Positions 36,920 through 47,309 are shown, counted from the first letter of the stretch. The stretch: 64,000 nt of DNA from Phallus indusiatus (GCA_027605045.1 JAQFWX010000100.1:1-64000); one strand, 5' to 3'. Numbers and translations are program-made. The notes: generated by a model not told the origin, from the letters alone.

Positions 36920-37639
36920 TCAAAAATATTGGTATGTGATCTGAAGTAGAACTAATGACGATAGCATAACCAAAAGCCACAGCTGTCGGGAAAATCCATC
37001 CCATACTGTCCATCCGATCATGGCGCAGCCGAGCGATGACGCAGCTGCGACTGCATAACAAAAGTCCTTCACCCAGGGCTGTGCGACTACTTGCCCTAGA
37101 GTTTCCTGCGGGACCAGGAATACGCAAGCCTCTCTCCAAGCTAGCACGAGATAGGCCGCGTACAAGCAATGGAATATTTTTGAGCGTGGATCGCTCATGA
37201 GACCAACGAACGGAAGTGGTTCGAGGATGATTATCAAGGTGATCACAAGGCCCAATTGTAACGCAACAAGAAGGAAACGTTCGTTTGACACGAGAGACAT
37301 TAGCCACAGTGGACTAGCAATAAATAGCCCCCAGAAGACGGTTAAGCTTAATAGTCCCACTAAAGAATTAAGATATCTGAGCAACCAATGTGAATCTACC
37401 ACATACACAAACTTACATCGCAGAAGCATGAAACAAACGAACACGGGTCCACCAAGTCGTTCTAGTTCGTCAAGCCATCCATTGTTCAATGCCTCCGCAT
37501 GGGCTTGACAGATTCTTTCGAATTCGTTAAACGCACGTCTGATTCTCCAGCTAAAAGACTGCGAGATCACTCGAGCTTCTTCACCGCTGGAAAGTGATTC
37601 CGGATCAGTCGTTGGGAGTAATTGGTATCTTATTGACAT
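36920..37639 (-). CDS. multi-pass membrane protein of unknown function
   Basis: ATG 37639 starts MSIRYQLLPTTDPESLSSGE, a soluble N-terminus with WRIRRAFNEFERICQAHAEA. After an intron of about 60 nt (near 37357-37416, donor GTAAGT) come several hydrophobic segments: LLSLTVFWGLFIASPLWLMS, FLLVALQLGLVITLIIILEP, HCLYAAYLVLAWREACVFLV, YAVAAASSLGCAMIGWTVW and WLLVMLSSLVLLQITYQYF, giving about five or six helices. I do not recognise the family. The gene is divergent from cofilin with 205 bp between start codons, so the promoter is likely shared. Confidence 0.65.
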   Translation of the reverse strand: MSIRYQLLPTTDPESLSSGEEARVISQSFSWRIRRAFNEFERICQAHAEALNNGWLDELERLGGPVFVCFMLLRCKFVYVVDSHWLLRYLNSLVGLLSLTVFWGLFIASPLWLMSLVSNERFLLVALQLGLVITLIIILEPLPFVGLMSDPRSKIFHCLYAAYLVLAWREACVFLVPQETLGQVVAQPWVKDFCYAVAAASSLGCAMIGWTVWDGFSRQLWLLVMLSSLVLLQITYQYF

Positions 37640-37781
37640 GTTTAGTCGGCCAAGGCAGTTAGACGGATGTGTGTCCCAATAGCCCCGTTGAAAATCGAAT
37701 AAAAGGGTATGCTGCGTGCGGCGGTGTCACTGCGCAAAAGCCGCAAAGCTGTAATCTGTGACGCTGGGCGCCTAGTAAGGG

Positions 37782-37790
37782 TATATATAA
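37782..37790 (+). promoter_or_regulatory. TATA box of the cofilin gene
   Basis: TATATATAA lies 55-63 bp upstream of the cofilin ATG, with a CCAAT pentamer at 37676-37680 further up. Highly expressed fungal cytoskeletal genes often have such strong core elements. The role is inferred from position. Confidence 0.6.
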
Positions 37791-37844
37791 CAATTCGGTA
37801 AAGGCCACCATCACTGTATCTATCCATCGTTACTACATCTCACA

Positions 37845-38429
37845 ATGGTAAGCGCGTCTGAACGCCAGATATTATCGTGAGTGCATCTAATGGTCACATC
37901 AAGGCTTCAGGAATCGGTCTCAATGATGCATGTGTTTCCACGTTCCAAGAGCTTAAGCTAGGGAAGAAGCACAAGTACATTGTATACGGCATCAACGACA
38001 CTAAAACGGAGATTATTCCTTTGGAAACATCGGCCAGCGCTGACTACCAAGATTTCCTCGGCCATCTTCCTAATGGTGATTGTAGGTGGGCTGTCTATGA
38101 TGTTGAATACGATCAGGGGGAGGGAAAGCGCAACAAGCTGGTTTTTGTCTCTTGGTATGATTACCAGCTTTTGTTCTTCTTTGAAGGCTTTGGCTCAATA
38201 AAGGTGGGACAACAGGTCTCCTGATGGTGCTTCGATTAAGAGTAAGATGCTGTACGCATCGTCCAAAGATGCATTACGACGAGCTCTCGTCGGAATTGGA
38301 ACCGAGGTACAGGCCACAGAGGCCGATGAGATCTCTCATGACGCAGGTGTGTAAAATATTTCTATTGAGGGTATATTATTCATGACGATTCACTGCGTTG
38401 TAGTCGTAGACAAAGTTACTCGAAAATGA
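37845..38429 (+). CDS. COF1: cofilin / actin-depolymerising factor
   Basis: Severs and depolymerises actin filaments. Exon 1 contains only the ATG (37845-37847), directly followed by a GTAAGC donor; exon 2 starts at 37904 giving [20 protein letters not shown]. Then [47 protein letters not shown], and after an intron [20 protein letters not shown], the ADF helix that contacts actin. After the last intron the tail is VVDKVTRK. About 140 residues, the usual ADF size. The alternative, reading through the first intron, meets a stop and lacks the expected N-terminus. Confidence 0.95.
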
Positions 38430-39326
38430 ACCTGTCTCATTATTTCGTGATAGTTGTATGTTATTACAACGCTCGGCGCCGTCCTCTTTCTGAGACGACT
38501 AATATTGTATGATTCGGCATCGCTACAGAGGCGAAAAGAAATATATTATTGTGATTGTTTATATGAAAACTCTACGCGTCTGCGTCAGTACCATTGATTC
38601 ATATCGATGAACATAGATGTGACTGCGATCGTGACTGGTCCGGGTCTGCTAGTGACTCGAGTCCGAGTCAGAATTTGGACCTTACTTTTTTTGCAAATCT
38701 TATGATCTTGAAGATCTTTGTAAATCTCTTTTCACTTCTCACTGGACTGTAAATTCCGAGAAAAGTCTGTGACCGCTCGACTCCTAGCCTCCAGCTGTGC
38801 TGCGAGCAGAACAGTGATTGTCTAAACTTGTCCACATATTAATTTGTATATGGTCCGGCATCCCAATATGTGGTGAGTTTCGCTGAATACATGATTCACC
38901 TAAGCAATAGATTTCAATTATTATCTAGATATTAAATATTCTTTTTATCCCGGTCAGAAGACGTTCTGTAGCGACCATTGACGTCATTTCAAATTCTCAG
39001 TTTACATCTTGCTTCTGGTGTGTGGCGTTGCATATGCACATTATATTGCTCCCAGTTCGAATTCGTCGACACGGAAATTGAGATTTGGGCAGAACATTGT
39101 GTACCATGCATTTCGAAGATTTCGCTAAGGTCAGTTGATATTCTGACTTCCTCGACTTAGGTCATTTCTTACCTCGTCGTTATTAGAATTCCAAGTCGCT
39201 AAAGCTATACCTCAACTTCGAAAACTTCTCTAAAGTCACTTGATACTTTAGCTCATCTAGTCTAGATTATTTAATACCTTACCACCAAAGTCTCCAAGTC
39301 GCCAGAAGGCTCAACTAGCACCCCAA
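38430..39326. other. intergenic, start of accessory block, degenerate tandem repeat
   Basis: About 900 bp with no gene. The last 200 bp before the GH78 start contain two diverged copies of a unit of about 104 bp (see repeat entry). Confidence 0.5.
39115..39309 (+). repeat. two diverged tandem copies of a ~104-bp unit
   Basis: The segment from 39115 (gaagatttcgctaaggtcag) and that from 39219 (gaaaacttctctaaagtcac) align along their length and both end with caagtcgc(t/c)a(a/g)a, that is, a decayed tandem duplication directly upstream of the GH78 start codon. Confidence 0.6.
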
Positions 39327-41763
39327 ATGAAAACTCTGTTGTTAGTTTCACTTCTTATCAATGCATGCTTTTCCGTGAAGTTCTCGGAATATATCCTTGC
39401 GCCTTCATCACGAACAGTCCTTCCTCGCTCAGTAAACACGATCCGGGGAAACGTCACGAACCCGGAAAATATTCTACATAATACCACTGAGGCAACCCAT
39501 TTCTCCGGTCAAAACGCGTCCATTACTCTTGATTTCGGAGTTAATGTTGCGGGACGAATCAGTTTTCTCGTCGATAGTGTGTCCGCGGAGGACGGCGCCG
39601 ACCCCCCCTCTGTTGGCCTGACCTACAGTGAAAGTTCTCTGTGGATCAGTCCGGAGGTTAGTGACGGCACGGGGAACACAGTAGACGTAAGAGAGAATAT
39701 CTTCAGGGTAACATGTATCATCGTAGTCACATTTCAATGGTTTAGGACCTTCCCTACGTGTTTGATATAACGGATTCTGGCAAGTTTACTGTTCCTCAGG
39801 AGTTTCTTCGTGGAGCTTTTCGGTATCTCACGATTACTCTGAATTCTCCGGGAATCGTTGGGATTACCAATGTTCAATTGAATTTCACTGCTATGCCTCA
39901 TTTCGAGAATATGAAGGCCTACACCGGGTATTTCCACACCAACGATGAGCTTCTAAATAGGCACGTATTATTTTTCCCTTTCTTTTAATGTCTCTAAACC
40001 ATTTCTTCGACTATTCAGAATATGGTACGCAGGAGCATACACAAACCAACTTTGTACTATCTCTCCTTCGGAGGGCAACGCGTTAGTCCAGTCAGGTATT
40101 GTGCCTCCCGGAGAAAACACCGCCCCCCCTGGCATTACATTTCTCAACACAACGCTCACGAAAGGAACAAGTACAGTAGTAGACGGTGCCAAGCGTGATA
40201 GATTGGTCTGGCCAGGCGATTATGTTGGTCAATTTTCTTCTGGTGCCACACAATTTACTCACTAACGCTCATTCACTACCGACCCAAAACAGGTCGTAGC
40301 ATTTCCCGCAATAGCAGTATCCACGTATGACTTGATATCAATAGCGAACGGATTAGATTCCCTATTTGCGGAGCAGACACCTGCAGGTCAATTGCCCTAC
40401 GCGGGATATCCATTTTCCACACCTCCTGGAACTTTTTCGTTCACGTACCACATGCATACGTTGATTGACGTGTACAATTATTATCTTTGGTCTGGAGATC
40501 TTGAATACCTTAAAGGTAAATGGGACGGGTGGAAAAGAGGAATGGCCTGGAGCTTGGGAACTGTAGACCAGACCGGTCTGATGAATGTAACCAGTTCTTC
40601 CGTAGGTGACCTTTTCCCCAGAAGTTCAATTGCATCCCTAATCAGTAGATATCAGGACTGGCTCCGTTATTATTTAGGTGGTCATGCCATTGAGGTGTTT
40701 ATTTACTGTTCTGATCAAAGGAAATATCTCATAACGCTTTTTGGTGAATTTTTCAGGCAAATGCTATCCTATATGCTACACTCCAGCACGGGATTACGTT
40801 AGCTGAAGCGGTGAACGATCGTTCCGTCCTTGACGACTATCGGAATAATATGACCGTGATCAAAGCTGCTGCGAATGCTAGACTCTGGGACCCAAGTGTG
40901 GGCATGTTCAGGGACAACGATACATCTACACTTCTTCCCCAAGATGGAAACGTTTGGTCAATTGTTTCTCAAATTGTTCAAAACACGTCACAGGCACTTT
41001 CTATCGCTAATTATTTAGAAAGCAGGTGGACTCCCTATGGGGCTGTTGCTGTCGAGGTATGTTTTGAGTGTTTTTGTAGCGTAATGAATAATTCTTATTG
41101 TGCGACATAAGGCGGGTGATGCAATTTCACCGTTCATTACCAGTCTTGAGCTTGATGCTCATTTTTCTCTTAATAATTCTGCGGCTGGATTGGAATTGCT
41201 AAGAAGGCAATGGGGCTTCATGTTGGATGATCCCCGCATGACTAATTCCACATTTATTGAGGGATACAGCGCGGACGGCATGCTACACTATCCTCCATAT
41301 TCTAATGACGCAAGAATTAGCTATGCTCATGGATGGGCCACAGGTCCAACATACACCCTGACTGTAGGTTCATATATTGACTCCAAGATTGATATCGGTC
41401 AACGTTCTCCTATAGACCTACGTAACTGGTATCCAAATTACGGGACCCGCGGGCAAGCAGTGGGTCATACAACCTCAGCCAGGCAACTTGACCGACGTTG
41501 AGGGAGGTCTGTCGACGAACCTCGGAGAATTTGCTGTGGCATATAGTGTCCGTCCGAATACTTTCTCTATGCAGTTTCAAACGCCTGTCGGAACATCTGG
41601 AAGCGTTATGATACCAACCTTTGGCAGAAAAGTATCTTATTCCATTGAGCGTCTGGATGGAAATATGACGGTGGGAGATGAAAATAAACGGATTGATCTC
41701 CTGTTTGTCGTGCAGGATGGCTTGGAAGGTGGATCATACCGTGTGGAAGCGGGGTATTTCTGA
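39327..41763 (+). CDS. secreted alpha-L-rhamnosidase-like glycoside hydrolase (GH78)
   Basis: Six-hairpin glycosidase of the GH78 type, releasing L-rhamnose from glycosides or pectic side chains. Signal peptide MKTLLLVSLLINACFSVKFS. A beta-sandwich region follows (NASITLDFGVNVAGRISFLV, TLNSPGIVGITNVQLNFTAM), then catalytic-barrel segments NDELLNRIWYAGAYTNQLCT, DGAKRDRLVWPGDY (family box), SFTYHMHTLIDVYNYYLWSG and ARISYAHGWATGPTYTLT. The C-terminal beta domain has TGPAGKQWVIQPQPGNLTDV and ends GGSYRVEAGYF. About seven introns, all in frame; that at 39961-40018 starts GC rather than GT. Many N-glycosylation sequons. A truncated second copy of its 3' end lies at about 47.3-47.85 kb. Confidence 0.9.
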
Positions 41764-43275
41764 ACTAGTTGTTTCCTTCGTTATTTCTTTGCAAATGTCA
41801 TAGTCTTGGAGAAAATATAAACTTGGCGACCACTCATAACGATCTTGGAGTTTTAGCGTCGGACTATATAATGCACTTTGGACATTATATAATAGACTTA
41901 GGCGGTTTGTCTCCACCCATGTGTCTGCCCCAGAACCTGCTCTATATTCCGTCTAGTCTAGTCTCAATTCATACATTCCAACAAATGAATTTAATGATCC
42001 CGATGACGCATTTGAGGAAAGGTCAGAGACTGGGAAAATGTCCCATGGGACGCTGTCTCATGAAACACTGGGCGTTTATTTTGAAGACCGACGGCAACAA
42101 CTCCGGCTAGGTTAAACTTCGTTTTCCCAGGGTGCTGAGCACAAGACGTATGATATTAAAGTGTAATCGACGTGAATAAATCATCATGCAAAGACTTTTT
42201 ACTTAGAGGGTGATTATCCAATTTATTTTGACCGGTCGACCACCGAGAGCGCTGATTTTGTAAGTAGCAACGGCAGCCTGAAAATCTGCCGAAAGTCTTG
42301 AAAATTGAAAAACAATAAAAGCCTAGATTTTAGTAATACTTTGGAGGTTTCTAAATCAGTATGGTATTGAGATTACTAGTTCGTAGGACGGTGCCGAGAC
42401 GGCACCAACATCCTGCAGAGCGCAGAGAGCGCTAGAGGCACCCACAGTTTCTTTCACACCATCATCATCACACTAGATAGTTTTTCACACTCTCTCGATT
42501 AGACTCCCATCTATCTTTTGCTTCCCCACCCTTCCCATCCCTAATCATCAGTTTCCTTGTTCATTTCTGATAGTCTACATTCCAATAATATAATCACAGT
42601 ACAATCATCTCTCCGGTTAGGCAACCGAATCGTAGGACAGTGAGTGAGCCCGCCCACCCGGCGGTCGTCTGTCCCGTGTACCGAGCTCCGCTCGTCCCCC
42701 AACCACACACGGCTGCCTGTGCCAGAGAGAGAGAGCAAGACGAAGCAGGAAAGTAGTTTCGCAGGCCGGGGAGTTTGCTTTCATATACTTTGCCTCCGCT
42801 TGTACATATCTCCTTACTCAATATATAAATATCAGATAATGTTTAATACATATTGTAAAGATATACATTTGTACAATATATCTTGAGCAAGCTAAGGTTA
42901 AGAGTTGATGTTGCGGCCGCTAGAAGTCCCAGGAGCTGGTTCGGAGAACATGAATAGGAGATTCGGTTGACACTTCACACTCCGATTGGAATCTGCACCC
43001 CGGCTTTGTTTATCGGAACATCGGCCGGTAAATTCTGCCAGCCGGAGCCCGAACATGTTGACGCCCGTATCCTATGAGACTGTGACCCATGGGACACTTT
43101 CCCAGTCACGGTTCGTGGACGTTACGTAAAACAGGACTGTGTATCATACTCTATGTAGCGAACGATGGGTGTGCTCAATCGAGCGTTAGGGATTCTTGTG
43201 ACGCAAGTTAGCCCTTCTGCTCCCATTTTTTAATTCTCCTACCCTTTACCAAAACTTTTCTAAAGAAACGCCGTG
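41764..43275. other. 1.5-kb stretch without a gene, holding an inverted-repeat-bounded segment
   Basis: GH78 3' flank, then a 1.08-kb segment with inverted ends (42028-43107). The 113-codon frame at 41769-42110 starts at a TTG and has no family features. Promoter of the following gene lies before 43276. Confidence 0.5.
42028..43107. mobile_element. candidate non-autonomous DNA element bounded by 33-bp inverted repeats
   Basis: The 33 bases at 42028-42060 (starting gactgggaaaatgtcc) match the reverse complement of 43075-43107 at 29 positions. The interior has no substantial ORF. No target-site duplication is visible beside the arms, so a MITE-like identity is only inferred; it may be a chance-retained inverted duplication. 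Confidence 0.4.
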
Positions 43276-44054
43276 ATGCCTCCACCCCTCATGCGTAACG
43301 CATTGAGACCGTTTTTCAATACCTGGAACAGGGTCGTTGGGCCGGAAATAGCCGCTAAAACCCGCGTTGCGGTGATAGGCGGGCTTCATCTACAAGCCAA
43401 AAAAATTCGTAATACCCAGGTCAGTCATTTATTTTTCTTGTGTTATAGAGTCCGGTTGCTCACAGCTTAATATCAGGATATCGATGTTATTGTAAAATCG
43501 GGTGTTATGGATAGATTTCAGATCCGCAACAAGATCGTTGACGGTGATAGTCGATTTAGGACAAACTTTGAGAAAAGATGCGGCGTTACATTCCGGGACA
43601 AACCAGATCATCCAATTACTCCAATAGACATTATAGATGAAGAAATCGTAAGTCTAGATTATCGTTCCTCTTCATGGCTCGTGTCGATATGCCGCATACA
43701 TAGGCTTTTTATATGCCCGAAGGAATGCTACTGTCTGAGGTCGTACAGACGAACACGATACCGTTCCCTACGGACTCGGAGGCGATTATTATGAAACTAC
43801 TCGCCGCTTCTGACCGCTTGAGAATGCATAAGGCTATGGAAGATTTTGAAGACGCAATGCAGCTTTTGAAGAAGCTTAATGATAAAGGAACCAAGATCGA
43901 ATATAAAGATTCTTTGGAAAAGGAATATACTAAAAAATCCTTTGACAGGTTTTATCCACACTATAAAGAAGCCAAAGAAGCAACTGGAGAAATAGCCGGG
44001 GTAGACTTTTGGGATAGGGACGATTGGGAGCTTTTTCTTCGACTTTCTGATTAA
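43276..44054 (+). CDS. nucleotidyltransferase-fold protein of unknown function
   Basis: ATG 43276 gives MPPPLMRNALRPFFNTWNRV. The segment TRVAVIGGLHLQAKKIRNTQ followed after an intron by DIDVIVKSGVMDRFQIRNKI shows the GG...DxD pattern of the nucleotidyltransferase superfamily, with the metal-binding pair at the exon junction. Later come EVVQTNTIPFPTDSEAIIMK, a helical segment AMEDFEDAMQLLKKLNDKGT and the end FWDRDDWELFLRLSD. About 210 residues, two introns. Substrate unknown; similar stand-alone folds occur as uncharacterised fungal proteins. It could be a degenerate antitoxin-like enzyme, but no partner gene is adjacent. Confidence 0.6.
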
Positions 44055-44667
44055 TTATTCATGATACCAATGAGGCGTCATTTTTAATGTTCCTGCTATT
44101 TTTCGATTCCTTGAATGCTTCATGACCTGGCGTTTTCGTCTGCGCCTTGTGGACAGTTTTTATTTGTTCTGGAGTTCAATCCCAGATCCTTTTTTATGTT
44201 CAACTCGTGCTTATTCTCGATAAACTGTCTAAATTACTGTACGTCTTTGCAATCTGTATCCCCCTCTATCTAGTAGCGTAGTGTTCATATCCTGGGTCGA
44301 TTTTCTCTTAAACGTTGGGGTCTATCTCACACCGTCGAGTATGTCGTGCATGTCTGTATGAGTCAATGCTGATAATGTTTTTTGTCATATATATGCTACG
44401 TTTATTCCCTCATGATTGATTCAAAAGAAAGAATAATCGTAGGAATGTAATTATTAACCATGCCGGGAGGAGGCAATAATTATGCGTCTTAACACGAACA
44501 ATCTTACAAACGTTCAGTACAAAGTCAAAGAGGACGGATAATTCGATGTCGGAAAAGGAAAAAGAAAAGAAAACTACGATGGTTCAACTGCTTTTGATCT
44601 AATCAGGTATGAGGGAAAACAGGTGGTTATATACCAATGAACAAGCTAGAAAAACTTGCTTACCGTA
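44055..44667. other. intergenic, includes 3' flank shared with the second EEP copy
   Basis: No gene. The last about 100 bp before 44668 resemble 46090-46185, showing that the EEP duplication extends past the stop codon. Confidence 0.5.
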
Positions 44668-45615
44668 TTAAATGGTGAAAGTGCAGCGCAACCCGCAATG
44701 GTCGCTCCAGGGCCTGGCCTCGATAAGACCAGGTTGGATGACTTCGATTTCATCAGGCTTCAAGCCCAACATTGTGACCTTGTCTGACCTGCCTGCTTTC
44801 CGTCCGTTCTTTAGTTCCACACCAACATCCCAGGTGGCTCCATCAGACCTCGTACTCCCGTGTAGCGCCATCCACGCATCAAGCAACTCGTTTTCGTCGA
44901 TGAGTTTATGATCCTCGGGGAGGATTGCGTTGAAATCGCCTGCGATGATCCCACCGCTGCATCCGGGCTCGCGCAGAACGCCGGCCAATGCCTGCATCTG
45001 CAGGCTACGCCTGACATAGGAGTCGAGCGAATCTAGGTGTACATTAAAGAGACGTAATACTGAGCGAGGCACAGCTGGGGCTGCGATATTCACGCAGAGC
45101 GCATCCCTCTTGTATCTGCTAGGCAGCTTCATGCGGAAGATGCTGTCGAGCAACAGCTTCCCTTCTCCCTCATCCTCCTCAGCGTGAAACGGAGACATAA
45201 AGCGCTTGTTGGAGAGTAACGTCATGGTCGCGAATGGTACGCCCTTGAACGACGTCTCGTCCTCAGCGTCGGTTGTCAGAAAGCCAGAACGTACTCTGGG
45301 ATCATCAAGCAGAAACTGCCGGTCTTCAGAAGTGACTTCTTGGAGAAGAATAATGTCGGAAAACTTTGATCCTTTCAAGATGTGATCGAATATGGCCTTA
45401 GAGCGTGCGACGGTCCCGGATGGGGAAGCTTGGATATTCCAAGATGTAAGGGAAAGCCTCTGCTTGCGGATGGGATTTGTTGGGTGATAAAAAGATGGTC
45501 TTTGGGTGACTTGATCATGAGGGTCACGCAAAGGTATGGCTGTCCAGCGCTGGATGGCGTGGTTGAAGGCAGAAAGGACACGGTGGCGTCTGTCGAAGCT
45601 GAGACCTAGGAACAT
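44668..45615 (-). CDS. endonuclease/exonuclease/phosphatase (EEP, TDP2-like) protein, intact copy
   Basis: Metal-dependent phosphoesterase fold, as in AP endonucleases and tyrosyl-DNA phosphodiesterase 2. Intronless, 315 residues, from ATG 45615 (MFLGLSFDRRHRVLSAFNHA). Motifs in order: SLTSWNIQAS (Asn), DIILLQEVTSEDRQFLLDDP (Glu), RLFNVHLDSLDSYVRRSLQM, GGIIAGDFNAILPEDHKLID (Asp/Asn pair), and ARPWSDHCGLRCTFTI (Asp-His). All catalytic positions expected for EEP enzymes are present. The order WNI, LQE, GDFN, SDH is TDP2-like. A tandem decayed copy follows at 46.2-47.1 kb. Confidence 0.85.
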   Translation of the reverse strand: MFLGLSFDRRHRVLSAFNHAIQRWTAIPLRDPHDQVTQRPSFYHPTNPIRKQRLSLTSWNIQASPSGTVARSKAIFDHILKGSKFSDIILLQEVTSEDRQFLLDDPRVRSGFLTTDAEDETSFKGVPFATMTLLSNKRFMSPFHAEEDEGEGKLLLDSIFRMKLPSRYKRDALCVNIAAPAVPRSVLRLFNVHLDSLDSYVRRSLQMQALAGVLREPGCSGGIIAGDFNAILPEDHKLIDENELLDAWMALHGSTRSDGATWDVGVELKNGRKAGRSDKVTMLGLKPDEIEVIQPGLIEARPWSDHCGLRCTFTI

Positions 45616-46184
45616 CGAGGTGTGCGCTAGGATGGCGTGAGAAAAGCGGAAAATTGTAATGGCAATTCCCTTTACCAGGGCTCTTAGGTTCGGCCAAGCC
45701 TGAGTCTCAATTCGGAAAAGCGGCTTGGTACGAACCTACGAACCTACTCGAGACCAGGCTATGTGACCGCGTGACTCCCCGGCCCCTTGGTAGTTTACCA
45801 GCCTGGTCTCGAGACTACGAACCTACAGGGCTCTTACAGCTATTCCGGTTACGTAAGGCGGACGTGGGAACTCACGTGATTTTTGCCGACGCATAAAGAT
45901 GCCCATACAACCATGAAATAACAATGTTTGATTTGATTAAAACTATTACTTGATATCCCATGGGCAGGCCAAGTTTGACGTTCATTCCTTTATCAATGTA
46001 TAACATTTAAGTTTCCGTACTTAAGAAAAAAAAGCCTCAAGATTGACTTAGAACTTCGGACAATTTCTCTGACATTCACATTACGCGCAAAAACCATGAT
46101 GGTTCACCACTTTTTATCTAATTAAGTATGGGAAAAGGCCGTGGTTAAATACGAAAAAGCTATAAAAAAAACTTGCTTGCCGTA
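45616..46184. other. spacer between EEP copies, with inverted and direct repeats
   Basis: No gene. It contains a 14-bp perfect inverted repeat and tacgaacctac direct repeats (see next entry), then sequence homologous to the 3' flank of the first EEP copy. Confidence 0.5.
45747..45813. repeat. 14-bp inverted repeat with flanking gaacctac repeats
   Basis: ctcgagaccaggct at 45747-45760 is the exact reverse complement of 45800-45813. Copies of cgaacctac lie on both sides (near 45730-45745 and 45818-45825), and cagggctctta occurs at about 45677 and 45827. The arrangement could fold as a hairpin or mark a rearrangement junction. Confidence 0.7.
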
Positions 46185-47127
46185 TTAAATGGTGAAGGTA
46201 CAGCGCAGCCCGCAATGGTCGCTCCAGAGCCTGTCGGCCTCGATGAGACCAGGCTGGAGGACTTCGATCTCATTAGGCTTCAAGCCCAACATTACGACCT
46301 TGTCTAACCTGCCTGCCTTCGGTGCGCCCTTTGGTCCCGCGCTGACACACCACGTAGCTCCATCAGACCTCGTCGTACTCTCGTGTAGCGCGACCCACGC
46401 ATCGAGCAGCCCTTGTTCGTCGATGAGCCTATGATCCTCAGGGGTAATTGCGTTGAAGTTGCCTGCAACGATCCCACCACTGCACTCGGATTCGCGCAGG
46501 ACGTCAGTCAGTACCTGTATCTGTACGGCACGCCTGAAAGACGAGTCGAAGGAGTCGAGGTGCACGTTAATGAGACGTAATACTGCGCGAGTAGCTGGGG
46601 CGACGATATTCACGCAGTGCGCATCCCTTTTGTACCTGCTAGGCAGCTTCATGCGGAAGACGCTGTCGAGCATCAGCTTTCCCCCTCCAGCCTCGCCTCC
46701 TTCAGCGAGCAACGGAGAGCCAAAACGCTCGTTGGAGAGCGGCGTCCTGGTCGCGAATGGTTGGCCCTTGAAAGACGCGTCATCCTCAGCATCGGTCGTC
46801 AGAAAGCCAGAGCGAACTCTGGGATCGTCGAGGAGAGATTGCCAGACGCGAGAAGTGACTTCTTGGAGAAGAATAAATGTCGGAGAACTTTGGTCCCTTG
46901 AAGATGTGATTGAGGATGGCCTTGGAGCGTGCGACGGACCCTGACTGAGAGGCCCGGATATTCCAAGATGTAAGGGAAAGCCTCTGCTTGCCGATGGCGT
47001 CTGCTGGGTGAGAAGAAGACCTCTGGGTGATTGGGTCGTGCGGGTCGCGCAGAGGTATGGTTGTCCAGCGATGGGTGGCGTGGTTGAAGGCGGAAAGATC
47101 ACTGCGGAGTCTGTGCCCTAGGTACAT
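46185..47127 (-). pseudogene. second EEP (TDP2-like) copy, frameshifted, catalytic Asp replaced
   Basis: Clearly a duplicate of the 44668-45615 gene: MYLGHRLRSDLSAFNHA, SLTSWNIRASQSGSVARSKA, LLDDPRVRSGFLTTDAEDDA, RLINVHLDSFDSSFRRAVQI and SDHCGLRCTFTI. One extra A at 46874-46877 (aataaatg against aataatg in the intact copy) shifts the frame just before LQEV. In addition the active-site GDFNAI has become GNFNAI, replacing the catalytic Asp by Asn. Even with the frame read through, activity would likely be lost. A single-base assembly error could explain the frameshift but not the substitution. Confidence 0.75.
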
Positions 47128-47309
47128 CGGGGTGTGCGCTGGGATCGCGTGGATGCTAAGTGCTCCGGAAGCTTGTAACGGCAACGTGGTCATGTATTCA
47201 CCCGGGACGTACATAAGTAGATACTAGCTCAAATATAATTATCATTTTTATGCAACTTCATTTCGAACCTCTTTTCTTTTCTTCAATATTATTATCCAAA
47301 TTCCTTGCG

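Noticed and set aside
41769..42110. 113-codon plus-strand frame after GH78
   Set aside because: Begins at a TTG in the GH78 3' flank, no domain, and overlaps the candidate inverted-repeat segment.
46453..46944. 163-codon plus-strand frame opposite the second EEP copy
   Set aside because: Antisense shadow of the GC-rich EEP coding sequence; the minus-strand reading has clear family motifs.
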